Assembly: GCA_902558705.1 (NCBI GenBank)
Contig: CACEEW010000001.1
Coordinates: 1 to 64,000, forward strand
Source: an uncultured Pelagibacteraceae bacterium
GTDB lineage: Bacteria > Pseudomonadota > Alphaproteobacteria > Pelagibacterales > Pelagibacteraceae
Direction: 5' to 3'
Length of the DNA: 64,000 bases
The notes beneath the pieces were generated by a model, which saw only the letters and a program-made list of their open reading frames with translations, was not told where the DNA came from and ran no database searches. Shown one piece after another: positions 17,068 through 24,888 of this stretch; within the stretch, counting starts at the first letter, position 1; every line of letters begins with the position of its first letter. Made by a program: the position numbers and the translations under genes.

Positions 17068-17790
17068 ATGATCGATAAAAAATCATTTAAACTTTCAATA
17101 CTGATCCCTTGTTATAATGAAAAAAATACAATTGATGAAGTACTCAAAAAAATAATTATGTGTCTTAAAAACTATAATTTTTTAAATTATGAAATAATAA
17201 TTGTAGACGATAATTCAAGTGATGGGACTAGTGAAATACTAAAAAAATTTGAGATAATAGATAAAGTAAAAGTTTTTTATCACAAAAAAAACTCTGGAAA
17301 GGGAGGAGCAGTCCATACTGCAATAGAAAATTCTGACGGTGACATTGCAATTATTCAAGATGCAGATTTAGAGTATGATCCGTTTGATTATGATAAATTA
17401 CTTTTACCTTTTTTTGAAACTGATGCAGATGTTGTCTATGGTTCAAGATTTTTAGGTGGAGGAAAGTATATAAGGACACATTTTTTTTGGCATTATTTGG
17501 CAAATAAAATTTTAACATTTGTCTGCAATATTGTTACAAACTTAAATCTTACAGATATGGAGACAGGTTATAAGGCTTTTAAAAGCTCTGTTCTTAAAGA
17601 AATTACTCTTGTTGAAAAAACATTTTCTTTTGAACCTGAAGTCACCATTAAGCTCGCTAAAAAGAAGAAAAAATTTTATGAGGTTCCAATTACTTACAAA
17701 GGTAGATCTTACGAGGAAGGAAAAAAAATAGGATTAAAGGATGCATTTATAGCAGTTAAGACCATTGTTTTGTATTCTTTTAGAAAATAA
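17068..17790 (+). CDS. GT2 glycosyltransferase, polyprenyl-phosphate sugar synthase (Dpm1-like)
   Basis: A 240-residue GT-A enzyme: SILIPCYNEKNTIDEVL at the N-terminus, IIVDDNSSDGT for the nucleotide, IIQDADLEYDP carrying the metal-binding DAD, and YGSRFLGGG plus TDMETGYKAF as acceptor motifs seen in dolichol/polyprenyl-phosphate mannose and glucose synthases. It has no C-terminal membrane helices. The likely product is a polyprenyl-P-sugar used as donor by the GT-C-like protein encoded just upstream. It is the last gene of the glycan island; the 5S rRNA promoter begins 8 bases after its stop. Confidence 0.85.
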   Translation: MIDKKSFKLSILIPCYNEKNTIDEVLKKIIMCLKNYNFLNYEIIIVDDNSSDGTSEILKKFEIIDKVKVFYHKKNSGKGGAVHTAIENSDGDIAIIQDADLEYDPFDYDKLLLPFFETDADVVYGSRFLGGGKYIRTHFFWHYLANKILTFVCNIVTNLNLTDMETGYKAFKSSVLKEITLVEKTFSFEPEVTIKLAKKKKKFYEVPITYKGRSYEEGKKIGLKDAFIAVKTIVLYSFRK

Positions 17791-17797
17791 ATTTATT

Positions 17798-17825
17798 TTG
17801 ACTTAGTATAAAGTTTGGGTATAAC
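17798..17825 (+). promoter_or_regulatory. Candidate sigma-70 promoter of the isolated 5S rRNA gene
   Basis: TTGACT (17798-17803), a 16-base spacer and TATAAC (17820-17825). The first base of the mature 5S lies 7 bases after the -10 box, the usual distance to a transcription start. This is one of the few clear -35/-10 pairs in the window and would let 5S be made without reading through the glycan operon. Confidence 0.6.
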
Positions 17826-17831
17826 TACTCC

Positions 17832-17947
17832 GCCTGGTGATTATAGCGAAGAGGTAATACCCGATCCCATTCCGAACTCGGAAGTCAAGCTTTTCAGCGC
17901 CGATGGTACTTTGTCTTAAGACATGGAAGAGTAGGACTTTGCCAGGC
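17832..17947 (+). rRNA. rrf: 5S ribosomal RNA
   Basis: A sequence of about 116 bases with the paired ends GCCTGG and CCAGGC, the loop-B/C consensus CGATCCCATTCCGAACTCGG followed by AAGT, and the loop-E/helix-IV region GCGCCGATGGTAC. Its base composition is far higher in GC than the surroundings. No 23S or 16S sequence is found upstream; instead there are 17.8 kb of surface-glycan genes. This matches the SAR11 layout in which the hypervariable region splits 5S from the rest of the rRNA operon. The rpmJ start lies 15 bases downstream. Confidence 0.95.
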
Positions 17948-17961
17948 TAAATTCAAAAATT

Positions 17962-18087
17962 ATGAAAATAAAAAGTTCACTAAAATCAGTAAAAAAAAGA
18001 GACTTAAACTCAAAACTTGTAAGAAGAAGAGGAAGAGTTTATGTCATAAATAAAATGAATCCAAAATTTAAAGCCAGACAAAAATAA
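17962..18087 (+). CDS. rpmJ: 50S ribosomal protein L36
   Basis: A 41-residue basic protein, [16 protein letters not shown] at the start, then [21 protein letters not shown], which is the bL36 pattern of the zinc-less type (no Cys ligands). bL36 binds 23S rRNA near the peptidyl-transferase base. It is only 15 bases behind the 5S rRNA and may be read from the same promoter. Confidence 0.93.
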   Translation: MKIKSSLKSVKKRDLNSKLVRRRGRVYVINKMNPKFKARQK

Positions 18088-18093
18088 TTTTGT

Positions 18094-18204
18094 ATGGATA
18101 ATAAAAACCATAAAGATACCTGGAATAATTTTACTAAGTTTGTATTGTGGGGAACAGTCGCAGTTATTGGAGTTTTAGTTTTAATGGCAATATTCTTACT
18201 ATAA
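18094..18204 (+). CDS. Tiny single-helix membrane protein (aa3-oxidase subunit IV-like)
   Basis: A 36-residue ORF starting 6 bases after rpmJ: a polar head (MDNKNHKDTWNNFTKFVLWG) and one hydrophobic helix rich in Val, Ile and Leu up to the end. The short polar N-terminus with HxxTW followed by F-x-x-F/W and a single helix matches the bacterial aa3-type cytochrome oxidase subunit IV family seen in alphaproteobacteria, where it commonly sits near pntAA. Function there is poorly defined. Lying between rpmJ and pntAA on the same strand supports it being real. Confidence 0.6.
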   Translation: MDNKNHKDTWNNFTKFVLWGTVAVIGVLVLMAIFLL

Positions 18205-18213
18205 GATTGATGT

Positions 18214-19302
18214 ATGAAAATTGCATCTATTTTAGAAAATCAAAAAATTGAAAAAAGAATAACAATTACTCCAGAAATTGCAAAAAAATATATTTCACTT
18301 GGTCTTGAAGTTTCTTTATCTGAAAATTATGGAAGTCATCTTGGAATAAATGATGAAGAATATAAAAAATTAGGAGCATCTATTTTAAAAGATGAAAAAC
18401 AAATAATTACTAATTCAGATATTCTTGTACAATTAACTTTATTAGATGAAGACAAAAGTTCTTTATTAAAAGAAAATCAAACACTTATTGGTGTACTAAA
18501 TCCATATGATAATAAAGATAAAATAAATAATTTAGTCAAAAAAAATATTAATATTTTTTCATTAGAATTACTTCCAAGAATAACAAGGGCTCAATCTATG
18601 GATATATTATCTTCACAGGCAAATCTTGCAGGTTACAAAGCAGTAGTAGAATCTTTTGCTAATTTTGAAAAAGCAATTCCGATGATGATGACCGCAGCAG
18701 GTACAATTCCAGCTGCAAAAGTATTGGTGGTTGGTGCTGGAGTTGCAGGCCTACAAGCAATTGCAACAGCAAAACGAATGGGAGCAATTGTGTTTGCAAC
18801 AGATGTTAGAATGGCCTCAAAAGAACAAGTTGAAAGTTTAGGGGGAAAATTTTTAACAGTTGAAGGTGCAGAAAATTTAGAGACTAAAGGAGGTTACGCT
18901 AAAGAAGCATCAGATGATTTCAAAAAAAAACAAGAAGAATTATTATCAGAAACATTAAAAAAAATAGATATAGTAATTTGTACAGCTTTAATTCCAGGAA
19001 AAAAAGCACCATTAATTATTAAAGAAGACATGATTAACAATATGCAGTCAGGTTCAATCATTTATGATCTTGCATCTATTCAAGGTGGAAATACAGCATA
19101 TACTAAAGTTGATGAAGTTATAGATAAAAATGGTGTAAAAATAATGGGAGAGAGTAATATTTTAAACAAACTTCCAACCTCTGCATCAAATTTATATGCA
19201 AAAAATGTATTTAACTTTGTCCAAAATTTATATGATAAAGAAAATAAAAAAATAAATATAAATTTAGAGGATGAGATAATTGAGAAAACTCTGATAAAAT
19301 AA
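18214..19302 (+). CDS. pntAA: NAD(P) transhydrogenase, alpha subunit part 1 (NAD-binding domain I)
   Basis: The soluble NAD(H)-binding component of the proton-translocating transhydrogenase, 362 residues. It is related to alanine dehydrogenase; visible are the Rossmann loop VVGAGVAGLQAIATAKRMGA and the segment ARITR-equivalent LPRITRAQSMD. The enzyme uses the proton gradient to transfer hydride from NADH to NADP, giving NADPH. The alpha chain is split: this gene ends before the membrane helices, which lie in the next gene 4 bases later, as in Rhodospirillum-type three-subunit enzymes. Confidence 0.95.
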   Translation: MKIASILENQKIEKRITITPEIAKKYISLGLEVSLSENYGSHLGINDEEYKKLGASILKDEKQIITNSDILVQLTLLDEDKSSLLKENQTLIGVLNPYDNKDKINNLVKKNINIFSLELLPRITRAQSMDILSSQANLAGYKAVVESFANFEKAIPMMMTAAGTIPAAKVLVVGAGVAGLQAIATAKRMGAIVFATDVRMASKEQVESLGGKFLTVEGAENLETKGGYAKEASDDFKKKQEELLSETLKKIDIVICTALIPGKKAPLIIKEDMINNMQSGSIIYDLASIQGGNTAYTKVDEVIDKNGVKIMGESNILNKLPTSASNLYAKNVFNFVQNLYDKENKKININLEDEIIEKTLIK

Positions 19303-19306
19303 AATT

Positions 19307-19615
19307 ATGGAAATAGATCCTTTTATATTCAGATTAAGTATTTTTATCCTTTCGATTTTTATTGGGTACTATGTGGTTTGGAGTGTAACTCCATCATTAC
19401 ACACACCTTTAATGTCTGTTACTAATGCTATTTCATCAGTGATTATTGTTGGGGCAATTATTGCTGGATTAGCTGGAAACTCCGATACTATATTTAACAC
19501 TTCAAGTATTTTTGGTTTTTTAGCAATATCATTAGCAGCAATAAATATTTTTGGGGGCTTTCTGGTAACTCAAAGAATGCTTGCAATGTATAAAAAAAAG
19601 AAAAAGGATAAATAA
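19307..19615 (+). CDS. pntAB: NAD(P) transhydrogenase, alpha subunit part 2 (membrane)
   Basis: A 102-residue membrane subunit with three or four hydrophobic helices and the family stretch SVTPSLHTPLMSVTNAISSV, which lies in the proton-conducting domain. It overlaps pntB by one base (the final A of its TAA is the A of the next ATG). Together with PntB it forms the membrane domain II of the transhydrogenase. Confidence 0.95.
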   Translation: MEIDPFIFRLSIFILSIFIGYYVVWSVTPSLHTPLMSVTNAISSVIIVGAIIAGLAGNSDTIFNTSSIFGFLAISLAAINIFGGFLVTQRMLAMYKKKKKDK

Positions 19616-21012
19616 TGTTATCAGCAAATTTATCAGCAGTTTTTTATTTAATTTCAGGAGTATTATTTATTTTAGCTTTAAGAGGACTTTCTTCACCAGA
19701 AACTTCTAGACAGGGAAATTTCTTTGGAATTTTAGGAATGATTATTGCAGTCACAGTTACTTTTTTATCAATTGGTAATTTTTCAACTGGACTAATAGTT
19801 GTTTTAATCTTTCTTTTAATAGGAGGACTAATTGGTGCTTTTATAGCTTATAAAATTCCGATGACAGCGATGCCAGAATTAGTTGCTGGTTTTCATAGTT
19901 TAGTTGGACTTGCGGCTGTATTTGTTGCAATAGCTGCCTTTTTAAATCCAGAAGCATTTAATCTAGGATCTCCTGGTAACATTAAACTTGGAAGCTTAAT
20001 TGAAATGTCAATTGGAGCAGCAGTTGGTGCAATAACTTTTTCAGGTTCAATTATTGCTTTTTTAAAACTACAAGGGATAATGTCAGGATCACCTATCACT
20101 TTTAAAGGACAACATCCACTTAACGCTCTAATACTAATTTCAATAATAATAATTACTTATTTGCTTTGTTCCACTCAATCATCAAATCTATTTTGGATAT
20201 TATTGGCTATTTCTTTCTTGATTGGCTTTCTCTTAATAATTCCAATTGGTGGTGCAGATATGCCAGTAGTAATTTCTATGCTAAACTCTTACTCTGGTTG
20301 GGCAGCAGCAGGAATTGGATTTACTTTAGAAAATACTGCTTTAATAATTACTGGAGCTTTAGTTGGCTCTTCTGGAGCAATCCTATCTTACATAATGTGT
20401 AAAGGAATGAATAGATCATTCTTTAATGTAATTCTAGGAGGGTTTGGTGCAACTGAACAATCAGCCTCAGCACAGAATAAAGAACAAAAACCTGTAAAAA
20501 GTGGAAATGCGGATGACGCTGCTTTTCTAATGAAGAATGCCTCATCAGTTATTATTGTGCCAGGTTATGGTATGGCAGTGGCTCAAGCTCAACATGCTTT
20601 AAGAGAAATGGTAGATACATTAAAAAAAAATGACATTAAAGTTTCTTATGCAATTCACCCAGTTGCTGGCAGAATGCCAGGTCATATGAACGTATTACTC
20701 GCTGAAGCAAATGTACCTTATGATGAAGTTTTTGAATTAGAGGAAATTAATAATGATTTTGCTAACGCAGATGTTGCATTTGTTATAGGAGCTAATGATG
20801 TAACAAACCCTGTGGCAAAAACTGACCCTCAAAGCCCAATTTATGGTATGCCAGTCTTAGATGTTGAAAAATGTAAATCAGTATTGTTTGTAAAAAGAAG
20901 TTTGTCACCAGGATATGCTGGAATTGACAATGATCTTTTTTATAAAGAAAATACTCTAATGCTGTTTGCAGATGCAAAAAAAATGACTGAAGATATAACT
21001 AAAAATTTATAG
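19615..21012 (+). CDS. pntB: NAD(P) transhydrogenase, beta subunit
   Basis: A 465-residue protein: about nine membrane helices in the first 270 residues, then the soluble NADP-binding domain III with VPGYGMAVAQAQHALREM, the GRMPGHMNVLLAEA loop, VIGANDVTNPVA and the KRSLSPGYAGIDN lid. All elements needed for NADP binding and proton coupling are seen. It ends the pnt operon; the transaldolase gene starts 9 bases later and could be read with it. Confidence 0.95.
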   Translation: MLSANLSAVFYLISGVLFILALRGLSSPETSRQGNFFGILGMIIAVTVTFLSIGNFSTGLIVVLIFLLIGGLIGAFIAYKIPMTAMPELVAGFHSLVGLAAVFVAIAAFLNPEAFNLGSPGNIKLGSLIEMSIGAAVGAITFSGSIIAFLKLQGIMSGSPITFKGQHPLNALILISIIIITYLLCSTQSSNLFWILLAISFLIGFLLIIPIGGADMPVVISMLNSYSGWAAAGIGFTLENTALIITGALVGSSGAILSYIMCKGMNRSFFNVILGGFGATEQSASAQNKEQKPVKSGNADDAAFLMKNASSVIIVPGYGMAVAQAQHALREMVDTLKKNDIKVSYAIHPVAGRMPGHMNVLLAEANVPYDEVFELEEINNDFANADVAFVIGANDVTNPVAKTDPQSPIYGMPVLDVEKCKSVLFVKRSLSPGYAGIDNDLFYKENTLMLFADAKKMTEDITKNL

Positions 21013-21021
21013 GTTAATCAC

Positions 21022-21720
21022 TTGAAAACGAAAATATTTTGTGACATTGCAGAGCTAGATAAAATTAGAAGATTTAATAAAAAAAAAATTGTTAAAGGTT
21101 TTACAACAAACCCAAGTTTAATGAGGAAGGCTGGGGCCAAAGATTATAAATCTTACTCACAAAAAATTTTGAAGATTTGTAAAAATAAGCCTGTTTCACT
21201 CGAAGTTTTTGCTGATGAATATAATGAGATGAAAATACAAGCTCTAAAAATAAATACTTGGGCAAAAAATGTATATGTAAAAGTACCAGTTGTAAATTCT
21301 AAAGGAAAATTTATGGGTAAAATTATTAGAGAGTTAAATAATCAGAAAATAAAATTAAACATAACTGCTGTATATACTGCGATGCAAACACAAAAAATTC
21401 TCAAAGTGATCGATAAGAAAACTAAAGTTATCATATCTATATTTGCAGGCAGAGCAGGCGATGCTGGAAAAGACCCAGTTCCTGAATTTATAAAAAGTAT
21501 TTCTTTAGCCAAAAGATTTAAAAATGTTGAAATTCTCTGGGCGAGTGTTAGAGAACCTTATAATTATTTACAAGCTAAACAATTGGGATGTCACGTAATT
21601 ACAGTTCCTCCTTCAACGATTGAAAAAATAGAAAAATTTGGAGAAACATTTGATATGCTGACTGTAGGGACTGTTAAAAATTTTCTTATAGATAGTAAAA
21701 AATCTAAATTTAAAATTTAA
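21022..21720 (+). CDS. Transaldolase (small TalC/FSA-like type)
   Basis: A 232-residue TIM-barrel transaldolase. GFTTNPSLM near residue 27 and the Schiff-base lysine in YVKVPVVN (K87) are clear, as is IFAGRAGDAGKDP carrying phosphate ligands. It links the pentose-phosphate and glycolytic pools together with tkt encoded at 28.7-30.6 kb. The start is TTG, with no better start nearby. It ends flush with the convergent methyltransferase gene (stop codons abut at 21720/21721), leaving no room for a terminator. Small proteins of this group include both transaldolases and fructose-6-phosphate aldolases, so the exact reaction is not certain. Confidence 0.8.
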   Translation: MKTKIFCDIAELDKIRRFNKKKIVKGFTTNPSLMRKAGAKDYKSYSQKILKICKNKPVSLEVFADEYNEMKIQALKINTWAKNVYVKVPVVNSKGKFMGKIIRELNNQKIKLNITAVYTAMQTQKILKVIDKKTKVIISIFAGRAGDAGKDPVPEFIKSISLAKRFKNVEILWASVREPYNYLQAKQLGCHVITVPPSTIEKIEKFGETFDMLTVGTVKNFLIDSKKSKFKI

Positions 21721-22392
21721 TTATATTTTTTTTCCTATAAAAATTAAATTTGATTTCAAGAATAAAAATTTGATATATCTAAATTCACTTTTTACTTTTT
21801 CATTTTCTACAAAACTATTAAAATCTGATTTAGATAATAAATTTAAGTTTTCTTCTTTTGAGAAAAAAGTAAGTCCTATATTTTTTAAGATTTTTCTATG
21901 AATATTTTTTGGAAGCCAATGAATAAAAGGGATTTTAGTATGAAATTCTAACGGATGATATCTGTTAGGGGTAGAAATTATTATCATTTTTTTACTCAAC
22001 TTAATCATATTATTAATCATTGCTTTTTGGTTATCATAGTTTCCTACATGCTCTATAGTTGCATTAGATATAACAAGATCAGACTTTAAATTTTCTATTT
22101 CAAATTCTGAAAAGTTTTCAGTTATTGACTTTTGAAGTGTTTTTTTGAAAAAAGATGAGGTAATTAATTGATCTGAGATTGAGTAAAAATTTTTAACATT
22201 TTTTAAATTTTTAACAATAAAGTTACTACTTTTGTTTTTAGTGTCATTAGTCGTTCCAATGTCCAAAACCTCATTAATATTATTCAAAATAATTTGATCA
22301 TTTATTATGTCAACAATTTGCGATCTTTTTTTTGTAATAATTTTATCGAAAATTTTAAGATGATTACTAGAATATATTTTATTGTTTTGCAT
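21721..22392 (-). CDS. SAM-dependent class I methyltransferase
   Basis: A 223-residue protein with motif I VLDIGTTND near residue 38, a DLVISNATIEHVGNYD segment (motif IV-like, as in UbiE/Methyltransf_11 proteins) and MIIISTPNRYHPLEFHTKIPF, which is typical of methyltransferases encoded in polysaccharide or quinone loci. The substrate is unknown. Its ATG lies only 6 bases after the encoded CCA of the tRNA-fMet gene, with no Shine-Dalgarno between, so after tRNA processing its mRNA would be nearly leaderless. Confidence 0.75.
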   Translation of the reverse strand: MQNNKIYSSNHLKIFDKIITKKRSQIVDIINDQIILNNINEVLDIGTTNDTKNKSSNFIVKNLKNVKNFYSISDQLITSSFFKKTLQKSITENFSEFEIENLKSDLVISNATIEHVGNYDNQKAMINNMIKLSKKMIIISTPNRYHPLEFHTKIPFIHWLPKNIHRKILKNIGLTFFSKEENLNLLSKSDFNSFVENEKVKSEFRYIKFLFLKSNLIFIGKKI

Positions 22393-22398
22393 TAAATT

Positions 22399-22475
<77 letters not shown>

Positions 22476-22481
22476 GTATAT

Positions 22482-22676
22482 TCAAATTCTGTTTTTTAAC
22501 TTGTTTAGTTTTTTAACTCTTTTTATATTTTCTTGAAGAATTCTTTTTTTCTTTTCCGAAGGCTTCTCGTAAGTATTTTTAAGCTTAATTACTTTAAAAA
22601 AACCATCTCTTTGGAGTTTTCTTTTTAACACTCTAAGAGCTTGTTCAATATTGTTATCTTTCACTTCTATTTTAAT
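22482..22676 (-). CDS. rpsU: 30S ribosomal protein S21 (probable ATT start codon)
   Basis: bS21, 64 residues from the proposed start: IEVKDNNIEQALRVLKRKLQ near the N-terminus and a Lys/Arg-rich tail with YEKPSEKKKRI. There is no ATG, GTG or TTG at a sensible place. The only upstream start, TTG at 22688-22686, is itself part of the perfect Shine-Dalgarno GGAGGT (22686-22681). An ATT at 22676-22674 lies 5 bases after GGAGG and gives a family-like N-terminus. GTG at 22664 is too far and would cut conserved residues. rpsU is followed at once by tRNA-fMet. Confidence 0.85.
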   Translation of the reverse strand: MKIEVKDNNIEQALRVLKRKLQRDGFFKVIKLKNTYEKPSEKKKRILQENIKRVKKLNKLKNRI

Positions 22677-22680
22677 AACT

Positions 22681-22686
22681 ACCTCC
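22681..22686 (-). promoter_or_regulatory. Strong Shine-Dalgarno of rpsU (GGAGGT)
   Basis: A full 6-base match to the anti-SD, in a window where most genes have weak or no SD. It decides the rpsU start: it overlaps the TTG at 22688 and sits 5 bases (from GGAGG) in front of the ATT at 22676. Confidence 0.7.
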
Positions 22687-22749
22687 AAAAAAATGGTTAA
22701 TTAACATTTTTATATTTTCATGTCTATAAATTTTATTCAAAATAACCTT

Positions 22750-23319
22750 TTATAGTGATTGTTTGAGTTTTTCTTTCTCTTTTTTTTCTCTTTTGATTCT
22801 TCTTTCTGCTTTTTCAGTTGCATTAATCAAATCTTTTTGAGAAAATAAATTTAAAGCCACAGGATCTTTAGCGTTTAAGTTATTATAATTCCAATAACTT
22901 TTATTTCTGATCGATGTTACAGAATTTTTTGTAATACCTACTAATTTTGCAATTTGAGAGTCTTTAAGAATATTATAATATTTTATTAACCACAAAGCTG
23001 AGTCAGGTTTATCTTGTCTTTTTGATAATGGAACATATTTCTTAATTTTTTGTTCTGAATTTGATATTTCGATATCATTATTTTTAATTTCTAGTGGTCT
23101 TGTTTCATCTTTTGATGATAATTCTATCTCTTCTCTTGATAATTGTCCTGAAATAATTGGGTTATATGCTTTGATACCCTTTGCAACCTCACCATCAGCA
23201 ATTCCCTGAATTTCAACTTCATGTAGTTTACAAAAATTTGCTATTTGTCTAAAAGTTAATGTTGTATTTTCAACTAACCATACAGCTGTCGCCATTGGCA
23301 TTAAAGGAGCATTTGACAT
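22750..23319 (-). CDS. DUF1013 / TrcR-type cell-cycle regulator
   Basis: A 189-residue alphaproteobacterial protein. The N-terminus (APLMPMATAVWLVENTTLTF, then RQIANFC) and the second block (SALWLIKYYNILKDSQIAKL, then VGITKNSVTSIRNKSYWN) are repeated helix-turn-helix-like units, each with a WLV/WLIK-x-x-x-x-L-x-x-x-QIA pattern. The family is widespread in alphaproteobacteria and includes the Caulobacter regulator named TrcR. The tail is Lys/Glu rich. Its ATG directly follows the rpmE stop, so it is cotranslated with L31. Its target genes cannot be read from this sequence. Confidence 0.85.
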   Translation of the reverse strand: MSNAPLMPMATAVWLVENTTLTFRQIANFCKLHEVEIQGIADGEVAKGIKAYNPIISGQLSREEIELSSKDETRPLEIKNNDIEISNSEQKIKKYVPLSKRQDKPDSALWLIKYYNILKDSQIAKLVGITKNSVTSIRNKSYWNYNNLNAKDPVALNLFSQKDLINATEKAERRIKREKKEKEKLKQSL

Positions 23320-23550
23320 CTAATTTTTATTTTCTGATCTAAAGTTTTGGAATTTTTTATTAAACTTACTTATTCTACCCTTATCCATAAGTTTTTGTTT
23401 TCCACCAGTCCAAGCTGAATGAGATTTTGGGTCAATTTCCAATTTAAGAAGATCGCCCTCAGCGCCCCAGGTTGATCTTGTTTCAAATTGAGTTCCATCT
23501 GTCATCTCAACTTTGATAGTGTGATAATTTGGATGTATTTTTTTTTTCAT
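23320..23550 (-). CDS. rpmE: 50S ribosomal protein L31
   Basis: bL31 of 76 residues: [19 protein letters not shown], a [24 protein letters not shown] core, and the F-x-x-K-F-x-x-F end. The four Cys of the zinc-binding form are missing, so this is the zinc-free type. It begins 35 bases after suhB and touches the DUF1013 gene. Confidence 0.95.
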   Translation of the reverse strand: MKKKIHPNYHTIKVEMTDGTQFETRSTWGAEGDLLKLEIDPKSHSAWTGGKQKLMDKGRISKFNKKFQNFRSENKN

Positions 23551-23585
23551 GTCGAGACTTATAGCAAAAGAAATTTTTAAAACAA

Positions 23586-24323
23586 TTAAAAGTTATCTAG
23601 TTTTTCAATTAATTTACCATTAATTTCAACAGAAGAAGCTAAAACTTTTATATTTTTGATATTAGCAAGATCAATTTCATTAACTATCCCACCTGCTTCT
23701 TTTACAATAATTATTCCAGCAGCAATATCCCATAAATTCAAATTATTCTGAAAATATCCATCAAATCTTCCTGACGCAACATAAGCCATATCTAAAGCTG
23801 CTGACCCTGTTCTTCTAAAAGTTAAATCTGTTTTATTTTCAATTTTTCCAGTTGCAAATAAACAATCATTAATATTATTTTTTTTTGAAACCCTTATTCT
23901 TTGATTATTAAAGAAAGCACCATTATTCTTTTCTGCATAAAATAATTCATTTTTAATGGGATCAAAAATTAGACCACTTATAATTTCATTTTTAAATTGT
24001 AATGCAATAGATATTGCAAAATGAGGTATACCATGTAAAAAATTAACTGTTCCATCTATTGGATCTATAATCCAGTTATAGGATTGGTCTTTATTTTTTT
24101 CAATACCACTTTCTTCACTCAAAATTGAATATTTCGGTCTAGCCTTTTTCAGTTCGTCTAACAATATTTTTTCAACTTTAATATCTGAATTTGTAACAAA
24201 ATCTTGAGGACCCTTTTTTGAAACTTGCAATTTTTCTAATTCACCAAAATCTCTTATCAATATCTTTGAGGCTTTTTCACTTGCTTTAATCATAATGTTT
24301 AGATTTGCTGAAATAGAATTCAT
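23586..24323 (-). CDS. suhB: Inositol monophosphatase family protein
   Basis: A 245-residue Mg-dependent phosphatase of the SuhB/IMPase group. Metal ligands are seen in LSEESG (E70/E71) and [13 protein letters not shown] (D87, D90), and the substrate-side motif is [18 protein letters not shown]. The family hydrolyses inositol-1-phosphate and related sugar phosphates; some members act in RNA metabolism (SuhB) or on histidinol phosphate. It lies 4 bases after efp, in the long leftward operon that starts at tkt. Confidence 0.88.
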   Translation of the reverse strand: MNSISANLNIMIKASEKASKILIRDFGELEKLQVSKKGPQDFVTNSDIKVEKILLDELKKARPKYSILSEESGIEKNKDQSYNWIIDPIDGTVNFLHGIPHFAISIALQFKNEIISGLIFDPIKNELFYAEKNNGAFFNNQRIRVSKKNNINDCLFATGKIENKTDLTFRRTGSAALDMAYVASGRFDGYFQNNLNLWDIAAGIIIVKEAGGIVNEIDLANIKNIKVLASSVEINGKLIEKLDNF

Positions 24324-24327
24324 AAAA

Positions 24328-24888
24328 TTAAATTTTTTTTATATATTCCAAGTTTCTTGTATCTACAATAATATCATCTCCAGACTCAATGAATGGAGGA
24401 ACTTGAATATTTAAACCATTTTCCAAGGTTGCTGGTTTATAAGAGGAGGAAACAGTCTGACCTTTTAAAGCCACATCAGTAGTTTTTATTTTACAAGTTA
24501 CTTGATTTGGTAAATCAATTGAAATAGGTATATCATTATGAAAGCTTACAGACACCTCTAAGTTTTCAATAAGTAACTTTCCTTTTTCACCTACTAAATC
24601 CTTTTTGATTTCTATTTGCTCGAAAGATATAGGCTCCATAAAAAAATAATTGTTTTCGTCTTCGTATAAAAAATTATAATTTATTTCGTCTAAAGATGCT
24701 TTCTCAACACTCTCACTTGATCTAAATCTCTCATTCAATTTTGTATTTTTGTTTACACTTTTCATTTCAACTTGTGCGAAAGCACCACCTTTACCAGGTT
24801 TTACATGTTGTGTTTTAAGAACTTGCCATAAATCATCTTTATATTCTAGCAACATACCTACTCTGATTTCTCCTGCATTAATTTTCAT
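24328..24888 (-). CDS. efp: Elongation factor P
   Basis: EF-P of 186 residues with three beta-barrel domains. It helps the ribosome form bonds at proline stretches. The loop that reaches the peptidyl-transferase centre is HVKPGKGGAF with K33 at the position modified in the EpmA/EpmB system; no epmA or epmB is in the window. The C-terminal barrel has YKPATLENGLNIQVPPFI and DTRNLEY. It overlaps thiE by 4 bases. Confidence 0.96.
   Translation of the reverse strand: MKINAGEIRVGMLLEYKDDLWQVLKTQHVKPGKGGAFAQVEMKSVNKNTKLNERFRSSESVEKASLDEINYNFLYEDENNYFFMEPISFEQIEIKKDLVGEKGKLLIENLEVSVSFHNDIPISIDLPNQVTCKIKTTDVALKGQTVSSSYKPATLENGLNIQVPPFIESGDDIIVDTRNLEYIKKI

Noticed and set aside
22686-22688. TTG at 22688 as rpsU start
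   Set aside because: It overlaps the perfect Shine-Dalgarno GGAGGT, so a ribosome bound there could not start at it; the ATT 5 bases downstream of GGAGG fits better.
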